Below, one piece after another: positions 10,081 to 22,700 of a stretch of DNA of 64,000 nt. Position 1 is the stretch's first letter, and each line of letters opens with the position of its first letter. The translations under genes were made by a program, and so were the position numbers. A model generated the notes under the pieces. It did no database searches. It was not told the origin of the DNA and saw nothing but the letters and a program-made list of their open reading frames with translations. This DNA comes from Hymenopellis radicata (lineage: Eukaryota > Basidiomycota > Agaricomycetes > Agaricales > Physalacriaceae), in assembly GCA_015501595.1 (NCBI GenBank), contig JADNRX010000021.1, positions 124,001 to 188,000 of the forward strand, read 5' to 3'.

Positions 10081-11961
10081 ATGCCCGTCGTCGCTGGAAA
10101 GGCCAAGGAAGCATCCTCGATCCCCCGCTCCTTGTGCCAGTTCGAGAGAGCTATGGGCGATACCGAGGCCTCTTACTTCCTGCCCTCCCGCGAAAACGGC
10201 GTCAACGACATGTACGGCTTTTGTATTCATCGTGTGGACTCTTCTCATTATGTCTCAGGTATCTACACTTGGGCTTTACTGCGCCTCCCCGCCTCACTTC
10301 GCGATCGAGGGTTAGTCTGGTGTGGGCTCTCCTTCGTCTTCGGCATCCTATACTTGCCTCGCATGTTATCATGCACAACTACAAGGACATCCGCTTCCTG
10401 TAGGATAGCTTTCTCTCCCTCTCGACACCTTTATTGAATTGTCTCACAGATACAAGGGCCCTGCCAGTGTTCAAGAAGCTATCGACGATGCCAATCGAAA
10501 CTTAGAATACAGGAATGAAGTAACGGATGGTGCGTTATATCGTTGCAAGTGCAGCATTATTCTCATGATCTCCTTCACTCTAGACTTGCTCGACGGCTAT
10601 TTGAATGGACCTCGGACGTTGTCAAACGAGCGCCTTTCCTACCTCATCATCTCCCCCACTGGCAGCAACGACTCTATACCGAGCCCTCCGCCCACTCCAA
10701 GGCACAACGGAAACCATCTTTCTCATAATCATGATGTCCTGATATGCGCCACGCATTTCATAGGCGATGGGATGGCCTTACATAATTTGAGCAACGACTT
10801 CTTCACGCTCCTGGGTGGCCCTAACGATGAGGAGGCACTCCGCAAACTCCTTGTAGAAGAATGGAACCGCCGTTGCAACAAGCCTGGCGACGTATGTGTC
10901 CCTCTTTTTTCCCGTGATTGATTAAAGCTGACTTCGATTCTCACCTAGGCATCGACGTTGCCACTTTCTCTTGAAGAGCTACTTCCCGAGGTCCCTGACA
11001 GTGCGTTCCATAGGGCTGCATCACGGGTTGACTTCCAAAACGTTCAAAGGAAACAGATTGTACGTAGCATATCATTGTTGTGCTCTTCGCCGGCTAATGG
11101 CGGCATAGGGTGGACAAGCGTTCCCGAAACAGTCTGGGAAGCCCCGGCATACCGTTATACGGATAGTGTCTATCGATGAAGACCGCACGAAACGGATGCT
11201 CAAGACATGTAAAGCTAACCGCGTTTCCATATCCAGCGCGGTCTTTGCGCTGTGTAACATCGCCTGGGCTCGGGCATCCCAAAATCGGGGTGAATTACCC
11301 TCGTATGTGTTTCCCCACAAACTCATTGATTCAGTATCAGTCTGAACTAATCTCATTCCACAGCCTCATGTACTCGGCGCTGAATCTGCGTCCGAATCTG
11401 AGGGCGGAGAAAGCACTCTGCGATTCCTACTGGTTTTTGGCCATCGGGTACTTTAACATCATTCTTCCGACCTTCCTTCCGAAGTCAAAGGACGTGTCGA
11501 AGACTTTCTGGCACCGTGCCCGGCTGGCGAAGGAGCAGAGCACCGTCGCGGCCAAGAGTCCAATGATCGTGTCTCGCAGTCGCCTCACGGCGGAAGAACG
11601 CGGCACCAGGGCCAGAGTATGGGCTAAGGAGGACGATGACAAGGCGAACGGCGTATGGACTCCGCCACCCCCAAAAGCCAAGACCAGTGAGGTCAGGGTA
11701 CCGTCAACAGCTCTGATAGGTCTGTCACTGCTGGGAAATCTAGACGGCATCTACAAGCATGTGAACTTTGGGGAGATCAAGCTGCATACGCTGACCACTG
11801 GCTCGCGTCAGCGGTCCGGAGGCATGCTCCTCTTCGGATATACTTTCGTCGGGAAGTTATGGATTAACCTCGGCTACGATGAGAATGGTTTCGAAGAGAG
11901 TATGGTGAAGAAGTTCTGGGAGGAACTTTTGGTTGGCGTCGACGAATTTTTGGACAATTAG
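10081..11961 (+). CDS. HxxxD-type CoA-dependent acyltransferase-like protein
   Basis: Multi-exon protein of the chloramphenicol acetyltransferase/BAHD/condensation-domain superfamily. The start at 10081 (MPVVAGKAKEA) leads to AMGDTEASYFLP and, across an intron at 10212-10258, to NDMYLHLGFTAPP and WALLRLRHPILASHV. The catalytic motif is ATHFIGDGMALH (His and Asp in HFIGD). The second half contains FALCNIAWARAS, LMYSALNLRPNL and LLFGYTFVGKLWINLGYDE before the stop after VDEFLDN at 11961. Such proteins transfer acyl groups from CoA or carrier thioesters to alcohols or amines; the substrate is unknown. A start at 9984 would need an implausibly short intron. No biosynthetic cluster is visible around it. 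Confidence 0.7.
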
Positions 11962-12117
11962 GGCAGTATTGGTGATTTATTGAATGGGCTGATACCACTT
12001 CTCTTGGACATGGACAAGATTTATGGAGGACTAGAACTAATTGTATTTAACATTAATGTATAACAACTTTCGGACTCTTCGTCGCATTTACAATGTACAA
12101 TGGTTAGCAAACACGAT

Positions 12118-14318
12118 CACAGGTCCGGGAGCTCTCTTTGTATTAATCTGGTCCATGTACTCTCCTTCCACCAATCGTCCATAGCATCAATCCTATCCCA
12201 CAAGGTTTCCTCGTCGACTCCATAGATCTCATACTTCCCTCCATCAAGCTTGGCGTGTTCACGTATCGCTACATCGATGGCAGCCTTGTTTTCTCCCCTG
12301 TAATTGCGTTAGTTATACTCGACATCTTGGCTAGCGCAAACGCCTACTTCAAAAGTTCTAGTAACTCCTTCTTATCCGGGAAGAACAAGCGAGGTTCAAG
12401 AACAGCTAGTATACCCAGCGCCGCACGATAAAGGAAGGAATCTCCCTCCAAGATCAGCACGTCCCATATACGAGCACAAGCTTCGAATGGGAGGTGATTA
12501 AGGAATAGAGGTATTAACCAATCGGGGAGATAGGCCGCCGGAGATATATGATGCTGCTTGAAGTTGAAGTAGACTTTAATAGTATTTGGTTAGATGAAAT
12601 GTCAATGCAGAGTTTGTGAGCATACTTTTGGGCATCCCGTCTGCGAGTAGAGTATCGAATATCCTAGCAGAAAGTGAGATTAAATGCGTCGACCTTCTCG
12701 AAGAGTTTGGATTACCGATAATACGCTTCGACCTGGAAAAAAGTCAGTCAACTCGGATGCAACTAGTAATGAAACTCACATCCGCCTTAGAACCTTCGCC
12801 TCCAAAGAAACTACGCAGACAGTGCCGCTCTAATAGGTTCCGCATGACCACGAAAGCTTGAGGTGGTAGGAGATTGAGGAGAAGCATACCGGCGATCCTC
12901 GCGGCGCCCAGTGTATAGCCCAAACCTTCATCGCTGCGAGCGACAACCCACGCATAGAGCATATCCTTGAGATCTGAATGTAGAGGACCGTTCTTCGGGT
13001 CGAAAATATGAATCGAGGGAAGAATGGTAGCGACATCCTGTTCGATTAACTCAAGTGTCGCTGCGGGGAATGTCCCAGCAGCAAGTGCGCGCTTAGCTCG
13101 CGACAGACACGTACGATATGTGTCTAAAGTTGATAAGCGAAGTGTACTTGAACAAAAAGGCAATTTCCCAACCTTTGCTTAGTGCTAATGGGTTCCCGAC
13201 AGCACGTTCCCACATGGTCGATCTCAGTTTGGCGGGTATTCCTTGCCACCAGAGTTTTCTCAGTGCTGGGTTTTTGTGCACAACGCGCCAATCGGGCAGA
13301 ATATCCCGTTCCCACAGGTGTAACGACTCTTCAATTTTCTTTTCGCGAAGCAATCGACGCTGGTCCCTCTCCTTCCTTCGTTTCTCAGCTGAGGTATGAT
13401 AAATTACATGTGGTAGGAATACACGTAAATTCACGTACCAGCTGCTCGGCTCTGTTTCATCATCAACTCCCAATCTGCCATATGCTTGTTATCTTCCTGT
13501 TTGGGTTTGGGAGGGAGAAAAGAAGGTCTGGTCTTGCTTATGACCTTTTCTAGAGCACTAGGTCCAACAGAGCGTGTCGGACGATGACCTGGTTTCTGGG
13601 GAAGATGAAGAGAGTTGGCAGAGGCAGAGGCAGCTACCGCAGTCGCAGCTGTTGGAGGGGAGAGGGTGGAAGAAGAGAGTTCTCCATGGTCAGTCGAAAG
13701 ACGGTCTGGTAATGGAACGGATCGTGATGAAGACGGTCGCCCAGGATATTCTGATGACTGACGAGGAGATGATGGATCTGTATGGGACACGCGAGAGTCT
13801 GCAGAAGCTCTGGAGTCTGTGGAGAGTGTCACGCGATGAGAGGGAGGTTGTGAAGTATCAATCTGCACGGCTGGGTATTCGGATTCGCTTGGTGTGTCCG
13901 AGTGAGCACTATGGTCTGAAGTGTTGTCCGTAGCATCGTCGGGATCATTATTGGAAGGGTCTCCTTCAATGGCCGGGCCAGACTGGGAGCGCGACAATGA
14001 TATTGAGACGAACTGGGGGGACATGTCGACCGGGGATAGCGATCCGGAGGACGATGTGGCTGGCGATGCCTGGCCAGTATCTCCGTTCATGTCGAGAGTT
14101 GACACGGAGTCATGTCCAGAGAACAACCCATTTCTATGTGGGTTCTGGACATCGTCGGAGGCATCATCGACATGTGCCATAGTGCGCGCCATTTGTTCTC
14201 TAATAGCATCCGGAGAGAACTGGAAAGAGAGGTTGTCGTCGTCGTCGTCGGTGAAGGCGTCGTCGATACCAAAAGAAGCGAAATGTTTCTGCGAGAGCTG
14301 ACCAGCTGCGTCATCCAT
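12118..14318 (-). CDS. TBC-domain Rab GTPase-activating protein
   Basis: Starts at 14318 (MDDAAGQLSQKHFASF). The first exon is an acidic, Ser/Pro-rich, probably disordered N-terminus of roughly 290 residues. A basic, coiled segment (KRRKERDQRRLLREKK) precedes the TBC domain: LWWQGIPAKLRSTMWERAVG near its start, then YAWVVARSDEGLGYTLG with GMLLLNLLPP, and an end with KLDGGKYEIYGVDEETLWD and IDAMDDWWKESTW. Landmark order fits fungal TBC proteins acting on Rab/Ypt GTPases in vesicle traffic. The C-terminal stop is placed near 12118 and could be some 50 bases further on. The exons between about 12200 and 13100 are small. Confidence 0.8.
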
Positions 14319-14649
14319 GAGTATTAAATGTTGTCGAGGTGGGCGTCGCCGGATGACCTTGGCCTTGTGGCTGTGCCCTTACTCCAGAACGCCGTTGAGG
14401 ACGCTGACTGCGGGGAGCTCCTTGTCCAGACATTTACGCGTTAAAATTGGCTTTAATTGCAACTGTCAAGGGGTTTCCGTGCAAGCAATGTACAACCGCG
14501 TTTAAGCCGCGTTCCTCCACCAGCCAGCACGCCAAGCAAACGAATCCAGGAACAATCGGACCGACCACGGTTGAAACTTGGAACCGAACCACCACGTCCT
14601 CTACGCGTTTCTACAGTTTCCTCAACGGCGATAACCCATCTCAGCTACT
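14319..14649. other. Divergent promoter region
   Basis: Separates the start codons of the TBC gene and the next plus-strand gene. C-rich, with no recognised element. Confidence 0.4.
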
Positions 14650-16527
14650 ATGCAGACCTATCAAACAGACTTGGACATAGGCTTCACTGGTTTTGACGAT
14701 TTCCATCTCCATCTGAACTCGTCGTCTTCCATACTCAAGGAGCTCGCATCTCTAATCCCGCCATCGCCTATACTCGAACCCTCACATCTGTCCGAGTCCT
14801 GCACCTCTGCAGACATTCCTATCATCTTATTTGAAAGCCCATGCAATGGAATTGACATTGATCCCTTCGATACACCTGCTATCCCTCTCGACATCGAATT
14901 GGACGCCTATTTGGACCCCAGTGAGAGCGTTCAGACCATCGCTAGCGTAGGGACATTCGGTCCACGTCGCCATGCATCTCGCCCACCACCAATCCTGCCG
15001 AATCTCCCCATTCTTAGAAATAGTCAAGCAAGCTCATTTTATTCACCACCCATCTCGCCAGTGGATACTATAGCTAGCGATCGCGACGGAGACACCTCGT
15101 CAGTATCAGAAATGTCTGTTGCGAGCTTTCATACCGCCTTGTCGACAGCAGGCTCTCAGTCCTCCTTCTCTTCCATCGACAAACAGTCGCGAGCCGCCCG
15201 TACAAACGAGAAGCCACAGAGCTTGATTCTGAACAGACATCCATCTCAGCTTTTCTCTGGAAATCCTTCGCCTTTGTCCTCCAGCTTCCCTTCATCCAAT
15301 TCGAACAATTCCAATTATTCAAGCTATTCCTGCCCTTCGTCACCTCACAGCTATACTAGCCGCAGTCCCTCTCCCGCCTATGACAGTGACGGACAGTCTT
15401 TATACGCCGATTCCCCTGTTCCGCTTATTGATGATTTCCAACGAAGATTGCGCCAATCTCCAAGTCAGTCGTCTATCACCCGCCACCCTCGTGTCCCCAA
15501 ACACAACAGCAGACGCCTACCCGAGTCTCTCCAGTGGATCAAGCGTGTAACTGTTGGTCTCCTCATCGATCAAGAAGGATTTCGTTCCGTTCATCCCTCG
15601 TTCAGATTTGTTGGCTACTCGGCGCGCTCTCGATGGCTTGATCCTCAGGACGGCGTCGTCGACGGTGGCGTGGCGGAATTCATGCCGAAGAAAAGACAGA
15701 CGTTTCACTTCCATTATGCACTCTTTGATGGACTGCCTATTCTCAGAAGAGTCACAGTCAACGATGATGAATCGCACGATTACATTTCAAGGCAGGCGTC
15801 TCTCAGTCTAAAGTCCAACGGAGTCTACACTATACGCGGAACCGAGACCTCCATCTTCGACCCCAAGTCTGCCTCGGCACCCGACGGGGTCAAATTGCGC
15901 TGGAAATTTGATTACATGGTTGACGACCGCAGAGCGGAGGGCACTGGCAGGATCTTGGAAGGCGAGAAGACCTTGACGCCTTTGACATTCTCTTGTTCGC
16001 CCTTGCTCCTCCATCCCCAACAGGGCAAGAAGATTCGGCTCATGCATATCGTCAAGAAGAGCGTAGTATCAAAGTTGGTGGCCGAAAAGGTGGAACCGCC
16101 GAGAGCGCGTAGCGTATCTCCTCATTCTTCGCCGGTGCTTCAAGTTTCGCCCAAGAAGGCTCCTGGTTCGGGTGTCCCGCCTGCGAAGAATCATCCCGCG
16201 ATTGCGCGCGTTTGGAATATACATCGGAGGGCACACTCGCAGGTACCCAGTCCCGAGGTGCGCGATCACAAACACCTGCGGGGGTCGTCCCGCTCGTCGA
16301 TTGCTTCAGACATTGTGGACGAGGTGGATATTGCACCGCAGCCTGAAGGCTCCCCTACCCTCACAGCTCGTCGAAGGAGGGCTTCGTCGGCAGGCGAAAA
16401 AGCTCGAGAAGGTCGTTCTAGCTTTGGCCTCGCCTTGACCAACATCTTGATTGCAGACGATTTACTTTCTCCGCCCACATCACCTTTTATCAAGCATATG
16501 ATTTCTCCTTCTCAATTTGTGGTGTGA
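14650..16527 (+). CDS. Uncharacterised Ser-rich protein, 625 residues, single exon
   Basis: Unusual here for being intronless. The first 300 residues are low-complexity: Ser, Pro and Asn-rich with runs such as SSFPSSNSNNSNYSSYS, probably disordered. Residues about 295-470 look like a folded beta-rich domain: RRLPESLQWIKRVTVGLLID, SFRFVGYSARSRW, FHFHYALFDGLPIL and VKLRWKFDYMVDD. The rest is Ser/Pro/Arg-rich (ARSVSPHSSPVLQVSP). No signal peptide or membrane segment. I do not recognise the family; the ordered core suggests a real, probably basidiomycete-restricted gene. The start follows a short C/A-rich leader and is the first ATG of the frame. Confidence 0.75.
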   Translation: MQTYQTDLDIGFTGFDDFHLHLNSSSSILKELASLIPPSPILEPSHLSESCTSADIPIILFESPCNGIDIDPFDTPAIPLDIELDAYLDPSESVQTIASVGTFGPRRHASRPPPILPNLPILRNSQASSFYSPPISPVDTIASDRDGDTSSVSEMSVASFHTALSTAGSQSSFSSIDKQSRAARTNEKPQSLILNRHPSQLFSGNPSPLSSSFPSSNSNNSNYSSYSCPSSPHSYTSRSPSPAYDSDGQSLYADSPVPLIDDFQRRLRQSPSQSSITRHPRVPKHNSRRLPESLQWIKRVTVGLLIDQEGFRSVHPSFRFVGYSARSRWLDPQDGVVDGGVAEFMPKKRQTFHFHYALFDGLPILRRVTVNDDESHDYISRQASLSLKSNGVYTIRGTETSIFDPKSASAPDGVKLRWKFDYMVDDRRAEGTGRILEGEKTLTPLTFSCSPLLLHPQQGKKIRLMHIVKKSVVSKLVAEKVEPPRARSVSPHSSPVLQVSPKKAPGSGVPPAKNHPAIARVWNIHRRAHSQVPSPEVRDHKHLRGSSRSSIASDIVDEVDIAPQPEGSPTLTARRRRASSAGEKAREGRSSFGLALTNILIADDLLSPPTSPFIKHMISPSQFVV

Positions 16528-16788
16528 ATAATCACGCGTTTACAACCTACATAACCCGTATCTTATACCTACTATGTCCCCGATTGCAATACAAGCACTA
16601 TATTCCTTCGCTCTAACAATGGGTTTGATCATGAATAATGACAAAGGTGATAGAAATTGCACGACATGATTCATGAGGGAATAGCCTAGTCACTCTTAGT
16701 CTTCTAGAACGTAGTGTATCCTTAGGACTACATTTACATTTACTATACAGCAGACATACAACACGCAGGTAAAAGGAATAGATAGTAT

Positions 16789-17502
<714 letters not shown>

Positions 17503-18199
17503 ATGGGTAGCATTGTTCATATCGGCTCGCTGTCGGAACTCGATGGCATCCTTGGGCGTAGCAAGGAGAAAGTATCGGTATGTTGTTACTCTTATACTGC
17601 ATCGTTTACTCGCTGAAGGATTCGATTTAGGTGATTGATTTCCATGCAACCTGGTAGAGACACGTGCACCACTGTCCCCGCGAGACCTCGCCCTCATTAC
17701 TGTTACAGGTGTGGGCCCTGCCATGCCATTGCCCCGACCTATGAGGCCCTTTCGAAGAAATTCACAAGCGTCAATTTCTTAAAATGTGACGTCGATGCTG
17801 CTCAAGACGTGGCGCAGCGGTACCAAGTCACTGCAATGTGCGTTCCAGCAGCTCATCCACCTTTGCCCGAATGACATCGCAATGCAGGCCAACATTTATC
17901 TTCCTTCGGGGTTCTACGAAGATCGACCAAGTCCGTGGTGCTGATAAAAGGTAGTCTCATACCTTTCATGCAGAATCGTGTCTTACCCTCGCCGGTCATT
18001 TAGGGCCTTGGAGAGCGCACTAAACAAGCATTCTTCATCTAGTACAAGTGGGGCAGCGTTTACTGGTACCGGACACACACTCGGTGGTGGGACTGCAAGC
18101 AATGCTGCCACCAATGGCCCCATAATCAAATTGGACCCTCAAATGCAGATTTTCTTTGGTCTTGTCGGAATATATCTCCTCTTCTGGTATCTCAGTTGA
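17503..18199 (+). CDS. Thioredoxin with C-terminal membrane anchor
   Basis: Starts MGSIVHIGSLSELDG at 17503. The redox motif WCGPC is assembled across an intron: the exon ends with ATTW split after TG, and the next begins with CGPCHAIAPTYEAL. The thioredoxin fold continues through NFLKCDVDAAQDVAQRY, the cis-Pro loop AMPTFIFLRGSTK and QVRGADK. A low-complexity Gly/Thr/Ser linker (SGAAFTGTGHTLGGGT) then leads to a hydrophobic tail, QIFFGLVGIYLLFWYLS, ending at the stop. The tail makes this a tail-anchored thioredoxin, probably facing the cytosol from the ER, mitochondrial outer or another membrane. Cytosolic thioredoxins stop near residue 105, so the extension is the unusual part. Confidence 0.85.
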
Positions 18200-18285
18200 A
18201 TGTACATATACATAACATGAAAACACGGTTTTATATCATAGCTAAACATTTCAGACTGCCACAAACATTCCTAGGATATACATTG

Positions 18286-19252
18286 TCACGGCCAGTTCAT
18301 ATTTCTGAAGGCCATTCGAGCAGCCTCTTCTTTGGCGGCCTTTTGACTACGGGCTTGCGCTACGCCGGCGTCCTGGCCGTTCACTGCATGATCGTCAGTC
18401 AGGCACTTTGGAATAAAAGAGGCAACATACAGCAGCAACGAACTGTCCAAGTGGGTGCATGAGGTGGACCTTCGCTAGTTGCAGGATAGGTGACAGTGTA
18501 TCCCTTCTGCTGGGCTGTCTGATTGACGACTTGAAGCGTAATGAGCTGGTCTAGGTTGCCAGTAGCTGCTCCCAACGGAGGCTGATAATTCATGGGAACT
18601 GGAGAGGCCATGGGTGGTGACATCATGGCAGGCGGTGGGGACTGCGGTGGCGGTCCTGCAGGTGCTGGGGGAGGGGACGACGGTGGTAGTGGCGGGGTAC
18701 TCTCCGGGTCAATAAGACCAGATATCCAGGACATGATCGTCTCGCCCCCGTTTCGTATGTACAAGGCGCCAACATAGGCAAAGAAAATGTGCGTCAAAAC
18801 CTGAAGGTGTATGAATCTACATCGCATGACGAAGAAAATGGAAAGAATGCATACTTCATTATCGTTAATAAAATCGTGAGGATGACAACGAATATTCTTC
18901 TTCATGTTGTAAGCATCCATCCAGCTTGAGATCTTCGTATGATGAAGAGCATTTGCGCATAGGTCCTAAGAAGTATATCAAGTACTTGCTAGAGATGCAA
19001 GGGGGAAATTCCTACCGGTATATCTTCAGCTTGAGTCAATGGACGCATTGGATTAGCAGTCGTTCCTTGGCAGAATAAGTGATATGTGACAGCCAATTCG
19101 GCGGCTTTACGACCCAGCGCCTCCAGACGGGCAACGTCGCCGTATTCTGGAGAAATCGCGTTGGTAGGCGGACGAGCGGATTCATGAGTATAGACATCCA
19201 ATATGATGTCAAAATCGCCAGTAATCTGAGGCAAAGGGGGCAGCTGGGCCAT
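18286..19252 (-). CDS. Degenerate RNase III-like protein with double-stranded RNA-binding domain
   Basis: Starts MAQLPPLPQITGDFD at 19252. The N-terminal part aligns with the RNase III fold: EYGDVARLEALGRKAAEL matches the signature helix, and VLTHIFFAYVGALYIRNGG matches the second metal-binding helix. Catalytic acids are mostly gone: the signature LGD is LGR, and the DxxE of the second helix is replaced by neutral residues. A Pro-rich linker (PPLPPSSPPPAPAGPPP) leads to a dsRNA-binding domain: VVNQTAQQKGYTVTYPA, then NGQDAGVAQARSQKAAKEEA and RMAFRN at the stop (18286-18288). Likely binds structured RNA without cutting it, as in mitochondrial ribosomal mL44-type proteins or RNA-silencing cofactors; which of these is not clear. 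Confidence 0.7.
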
Positions 19253-19779
19253 AGTGATGGTAGGTGATAAGTAGCAAGAGATGGGCGATACGGTATAAAT
19301 ACAACGTTAAGCGCCCAGAAGCGCCTTCGGTCAATGTATCAGCACGTGTTGGGGCACAGATCCTTGGAATGAGCTTCAATTGTGAGAACGAGCAGAACAA
19401 GGATCTGGCAGACAAGAGGCGTGAGCCCCCAAAAGATCCAGGCTGCCAGATTAAGTAGTCAACAGCCCCTGAGTGTGGGGCTACTGATGCAAGTGGGGAA
19501 ACAGCGTTGACCGGAGAGCGAAAAATCTGCATTACTGTACGTGAAAGCGGGCTTTAGATGTCAGCTAAGCTTGTCATCCTGTTCAGAGGGGAGTCTGACC
19601 CAAGGTGAACGCATGGCAGTTTGCAGAGGAAACGATCGGTCACCTCACGTGCCGTAACAGGCGAATTTTCGAACCGTCATCCGCGAGCCACGCAAAGTTG
19701 CTCTTACACCACCATCACGACGGCAACGACCACTAACGACACGAGCAAGACTAACGCGACCTGATTTCCCAAAGCAATA
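19253..19779. other. Divergent promoter region before POM152
   Basis: Intergenic between the RNase III-like gene and the nucleoporin gene. Short frames lack any recognisable product. No repeat or RNA gene was seen. Confidence 0.4.
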
Positions 19780-22700
19780 ATGTCCTCCGCCCCGGCGGCG
19801 CCACCAAACGCGAAGGCCAAAGGCCCATTACTACCAGAAACGTATTTGGATGCGCCGTCTCAAAGACTTTACTATTTGAGTCTTGGACTGCTATGTCAGG
19901 TTTGACACTTCCTAATGACTCAACTTCCGACTGACCTACTTGTCTTCAGGCAATCAAGTTGTTTGACTTCCTTCACTACATTGCCTCGACCGACAGCTCC
20001 CTCGGACTATGCAAGAAATGGCTCATGGTCGACTTTATTTATTGCGTCATTTTATCGAATTTGCGCATACCTAGGCTCAATCACAGCTTCTCAGTCGTCC
20101 TCCTGCAGATTGCATGTCTTTGGTTCATAAACGGGCTGCTGTTCGGAGGTGTGAGTTTGAATTTCGGAAGAGGCGCCAGCGAACGCGATGGAAACCTGGA
20201 TGTCATTAACGGTACGTAACATTCTCTCCCTGTTTTCTTTGTCTCAATGTTCATAGGTCACGCAGACTTACCTTCAACCTCATCGGGCGGTTTCTTCGAC
20301 TTCCTTGGTCTTTCGTCTTCCTATTCCGGTTCGAATGACGCCCATCTTCTCGGACAGCATACTGTCCGAATGTCTCCAATCAGTACTGCTCAACTTAATC
20401 CAAGTGGCGCGACATTCTGCTTGACCGGCTCAAGCGACATAGCTCTTGTCCCCATTCTGCTCAATAACACGAATCCCACCTACATACGATACTCATTGAG
20501 CTCATTGGATGATACAAACGTCGAACACTTCGACGTATCCTCAAAGGAATTGAAAGCCATCGAGGCCAGTCGGTTGGCAGCCATGCAGGTCGTCAAGTCC
20601 ACTGTACCTTCCAAGGTCGATGATGACTATGACGAATACGACGACGACGACGAAAGAGAAGAAAACTCTTCCAATAATGAACGGCTTCATTCCTCTCTCC
20701 AACGCACACAGGCACTGAATCATCTACGCCTTACGAAACCTGGGCGTCTACGCCTGGAACGTGTTATGGATTCCTCTGGAATCGAAGCGCGCCTACAATA
20801 TCCATACGAGGTTCTAATAGCGCAATGCCCCAAAGTTCAGTTTGTGGATGAGCCTACTGCAGCGGAAGTTCGTTGCGCTGGGCAGGACTCCGATCACCAG
20901 CTCATGATTGACATAAGTGGCGTTACGCCGCTAAGTCTTCGTTGGTTCAAGATGGTGAATGGCAGACGCGAAAGCTTCTTGGTGGAAGGTATCGAAGGCG
21001 ACATTGGTGGACCAAAGTCCGCAGAAGCGCTTCCACGACAACGCTTAGCGTACCAAAGCTTACGCATTCCGTTGTCGGTGTCCACTTCCGCTGTTGGAAC
21101 ACACGTCTACGCGCTTGAAGAGGTGTCAGATGCCGTGGGCAACATTGTTCGTGTAGGCTCCGATCTTCCCTCTGTGGAGAGCGAAGCGCACGCGACAACC
21201 ACTACGCGATCGTTCCAAGTTCTTAGACGATCTACAATGTCGTTCAAGACCTGCGGTCCTGGCCAACCAACAGCTCTTCGTATAGGCGGCGAGGCTGGTC
21301 TGACACTATATGCCAGCGATGCCGACACTTTCGATTTGCCCCTGGAAGTCACCGTGGCCTATAAGCCCTCTGAGGCCGATGGTTCCGGAAAGCGTGACAA
21401 GCCATGGGTGAAGACTTTGACGACTCAACAGCACCGTAGAGAGTTAATGTTACAAGCCTCTTCACCGGGAGAATACACGATTCAGAAAGTGAAAGGAAGG
21501 GTAGGCGTACCGTCGCGTTCCCATGCATATGTTGAACCTAATCGTGTTTGCAGTATTGCAGTGGTGATGTTCTCGCGCCAGAAAGCTGTCAAGTAGTTGA
21601 AAGACCACTACCTTCCGCAGAGATCGAGTGGAAGAAGATACATGAGTGGTATGCTATCTTCTCGCTGCACGATCATTATTATTTACACCCTTCTAGCTCT
21701 GGTGATACCGGTGTCTCCGCCTCGCTTGTTATGCATGGCACGCCACCTTTCCAAGTGCACTACCGTATCCAGCGGGATAAACTTCCGGCCCAAGATATAT
21801 CCAAGACGTTTGTTACGTCTCGCGGAGAACTGACACTTCAGCCGGAACGAAGTGGACACTACGTTTTCTCATTCCTGCATATCAGTGACGCCAATTACAA
21901 GAAGGTTGACTTACATGGTCCCAGCATTGATCAAATCATACATTCGCCTGCTTCGGCTGACTTTGTCGGGGACCGGGGAGCAAAGAATAAGCGTCAATTG
22001 AGCAGTTGTGAAGGCACCTCCGTCGATGTGGAGGTTGAACTAAAAGTTGGTTCTTTGTCTTGAACGTATTCAAAATCTGCTAACAGTATACAACTTACAG
22101 GGCTCAGGACCATGGAACCTTGAGGTCCAAATTGTTGGCCCGAAGAGCTCGGATACCATGACTGTTCGTGATATTGAGACACCTAGGAAGACGATCCAGG
22201 TTCCGATACCGCATACGGTTGACAAGCAAGGCGGCACCTTTGAGATTGACCTTGGTTAGTTATTTCGATTATTGTTCTATCCTTGCTCCAGCTCATTCTA
22301 ACAACCAATAGTCAGCGTCGAGGACAAGTACAAATGCAAACGTCCTGTCTCAGTTCCCGGTGTATCCGTGAACGTACGCAGAGTGAAGGTGAGGTTTATT
22401 ACGTTCTTTTAATCCACGCCGCTAAGTCTCTCCAAGCCAACGGCCAAGTTCTATGGTGAGAATGGCAAACGTCATGTCACCGTGCTGGAGAACGAGAAAG
22501 CGAACCTACCGATGCGATTGACGGGTGACGGTGTATGTCCTTTCTCAAAATGAACGATCAGTCATCTAACTTTGATGATAGCCTTGGAAAGTGCGATACC
22601 ACAGATTGGAGTCCCCGCAGCAAATTTTCGTGGCGAAATTGGATACACCGAACTCGTTCCTTGGGGTCACGGATAAAGGCATGTATGAAATCATCGAGGT

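Noticed and set aside
13574..14301. Plus-strand acidic frames opposite the TBC gene
   Set aside because: They are antisense to the Ser/Pro-rich first exon, whose minus-strand reading connects to a real TBC domain.
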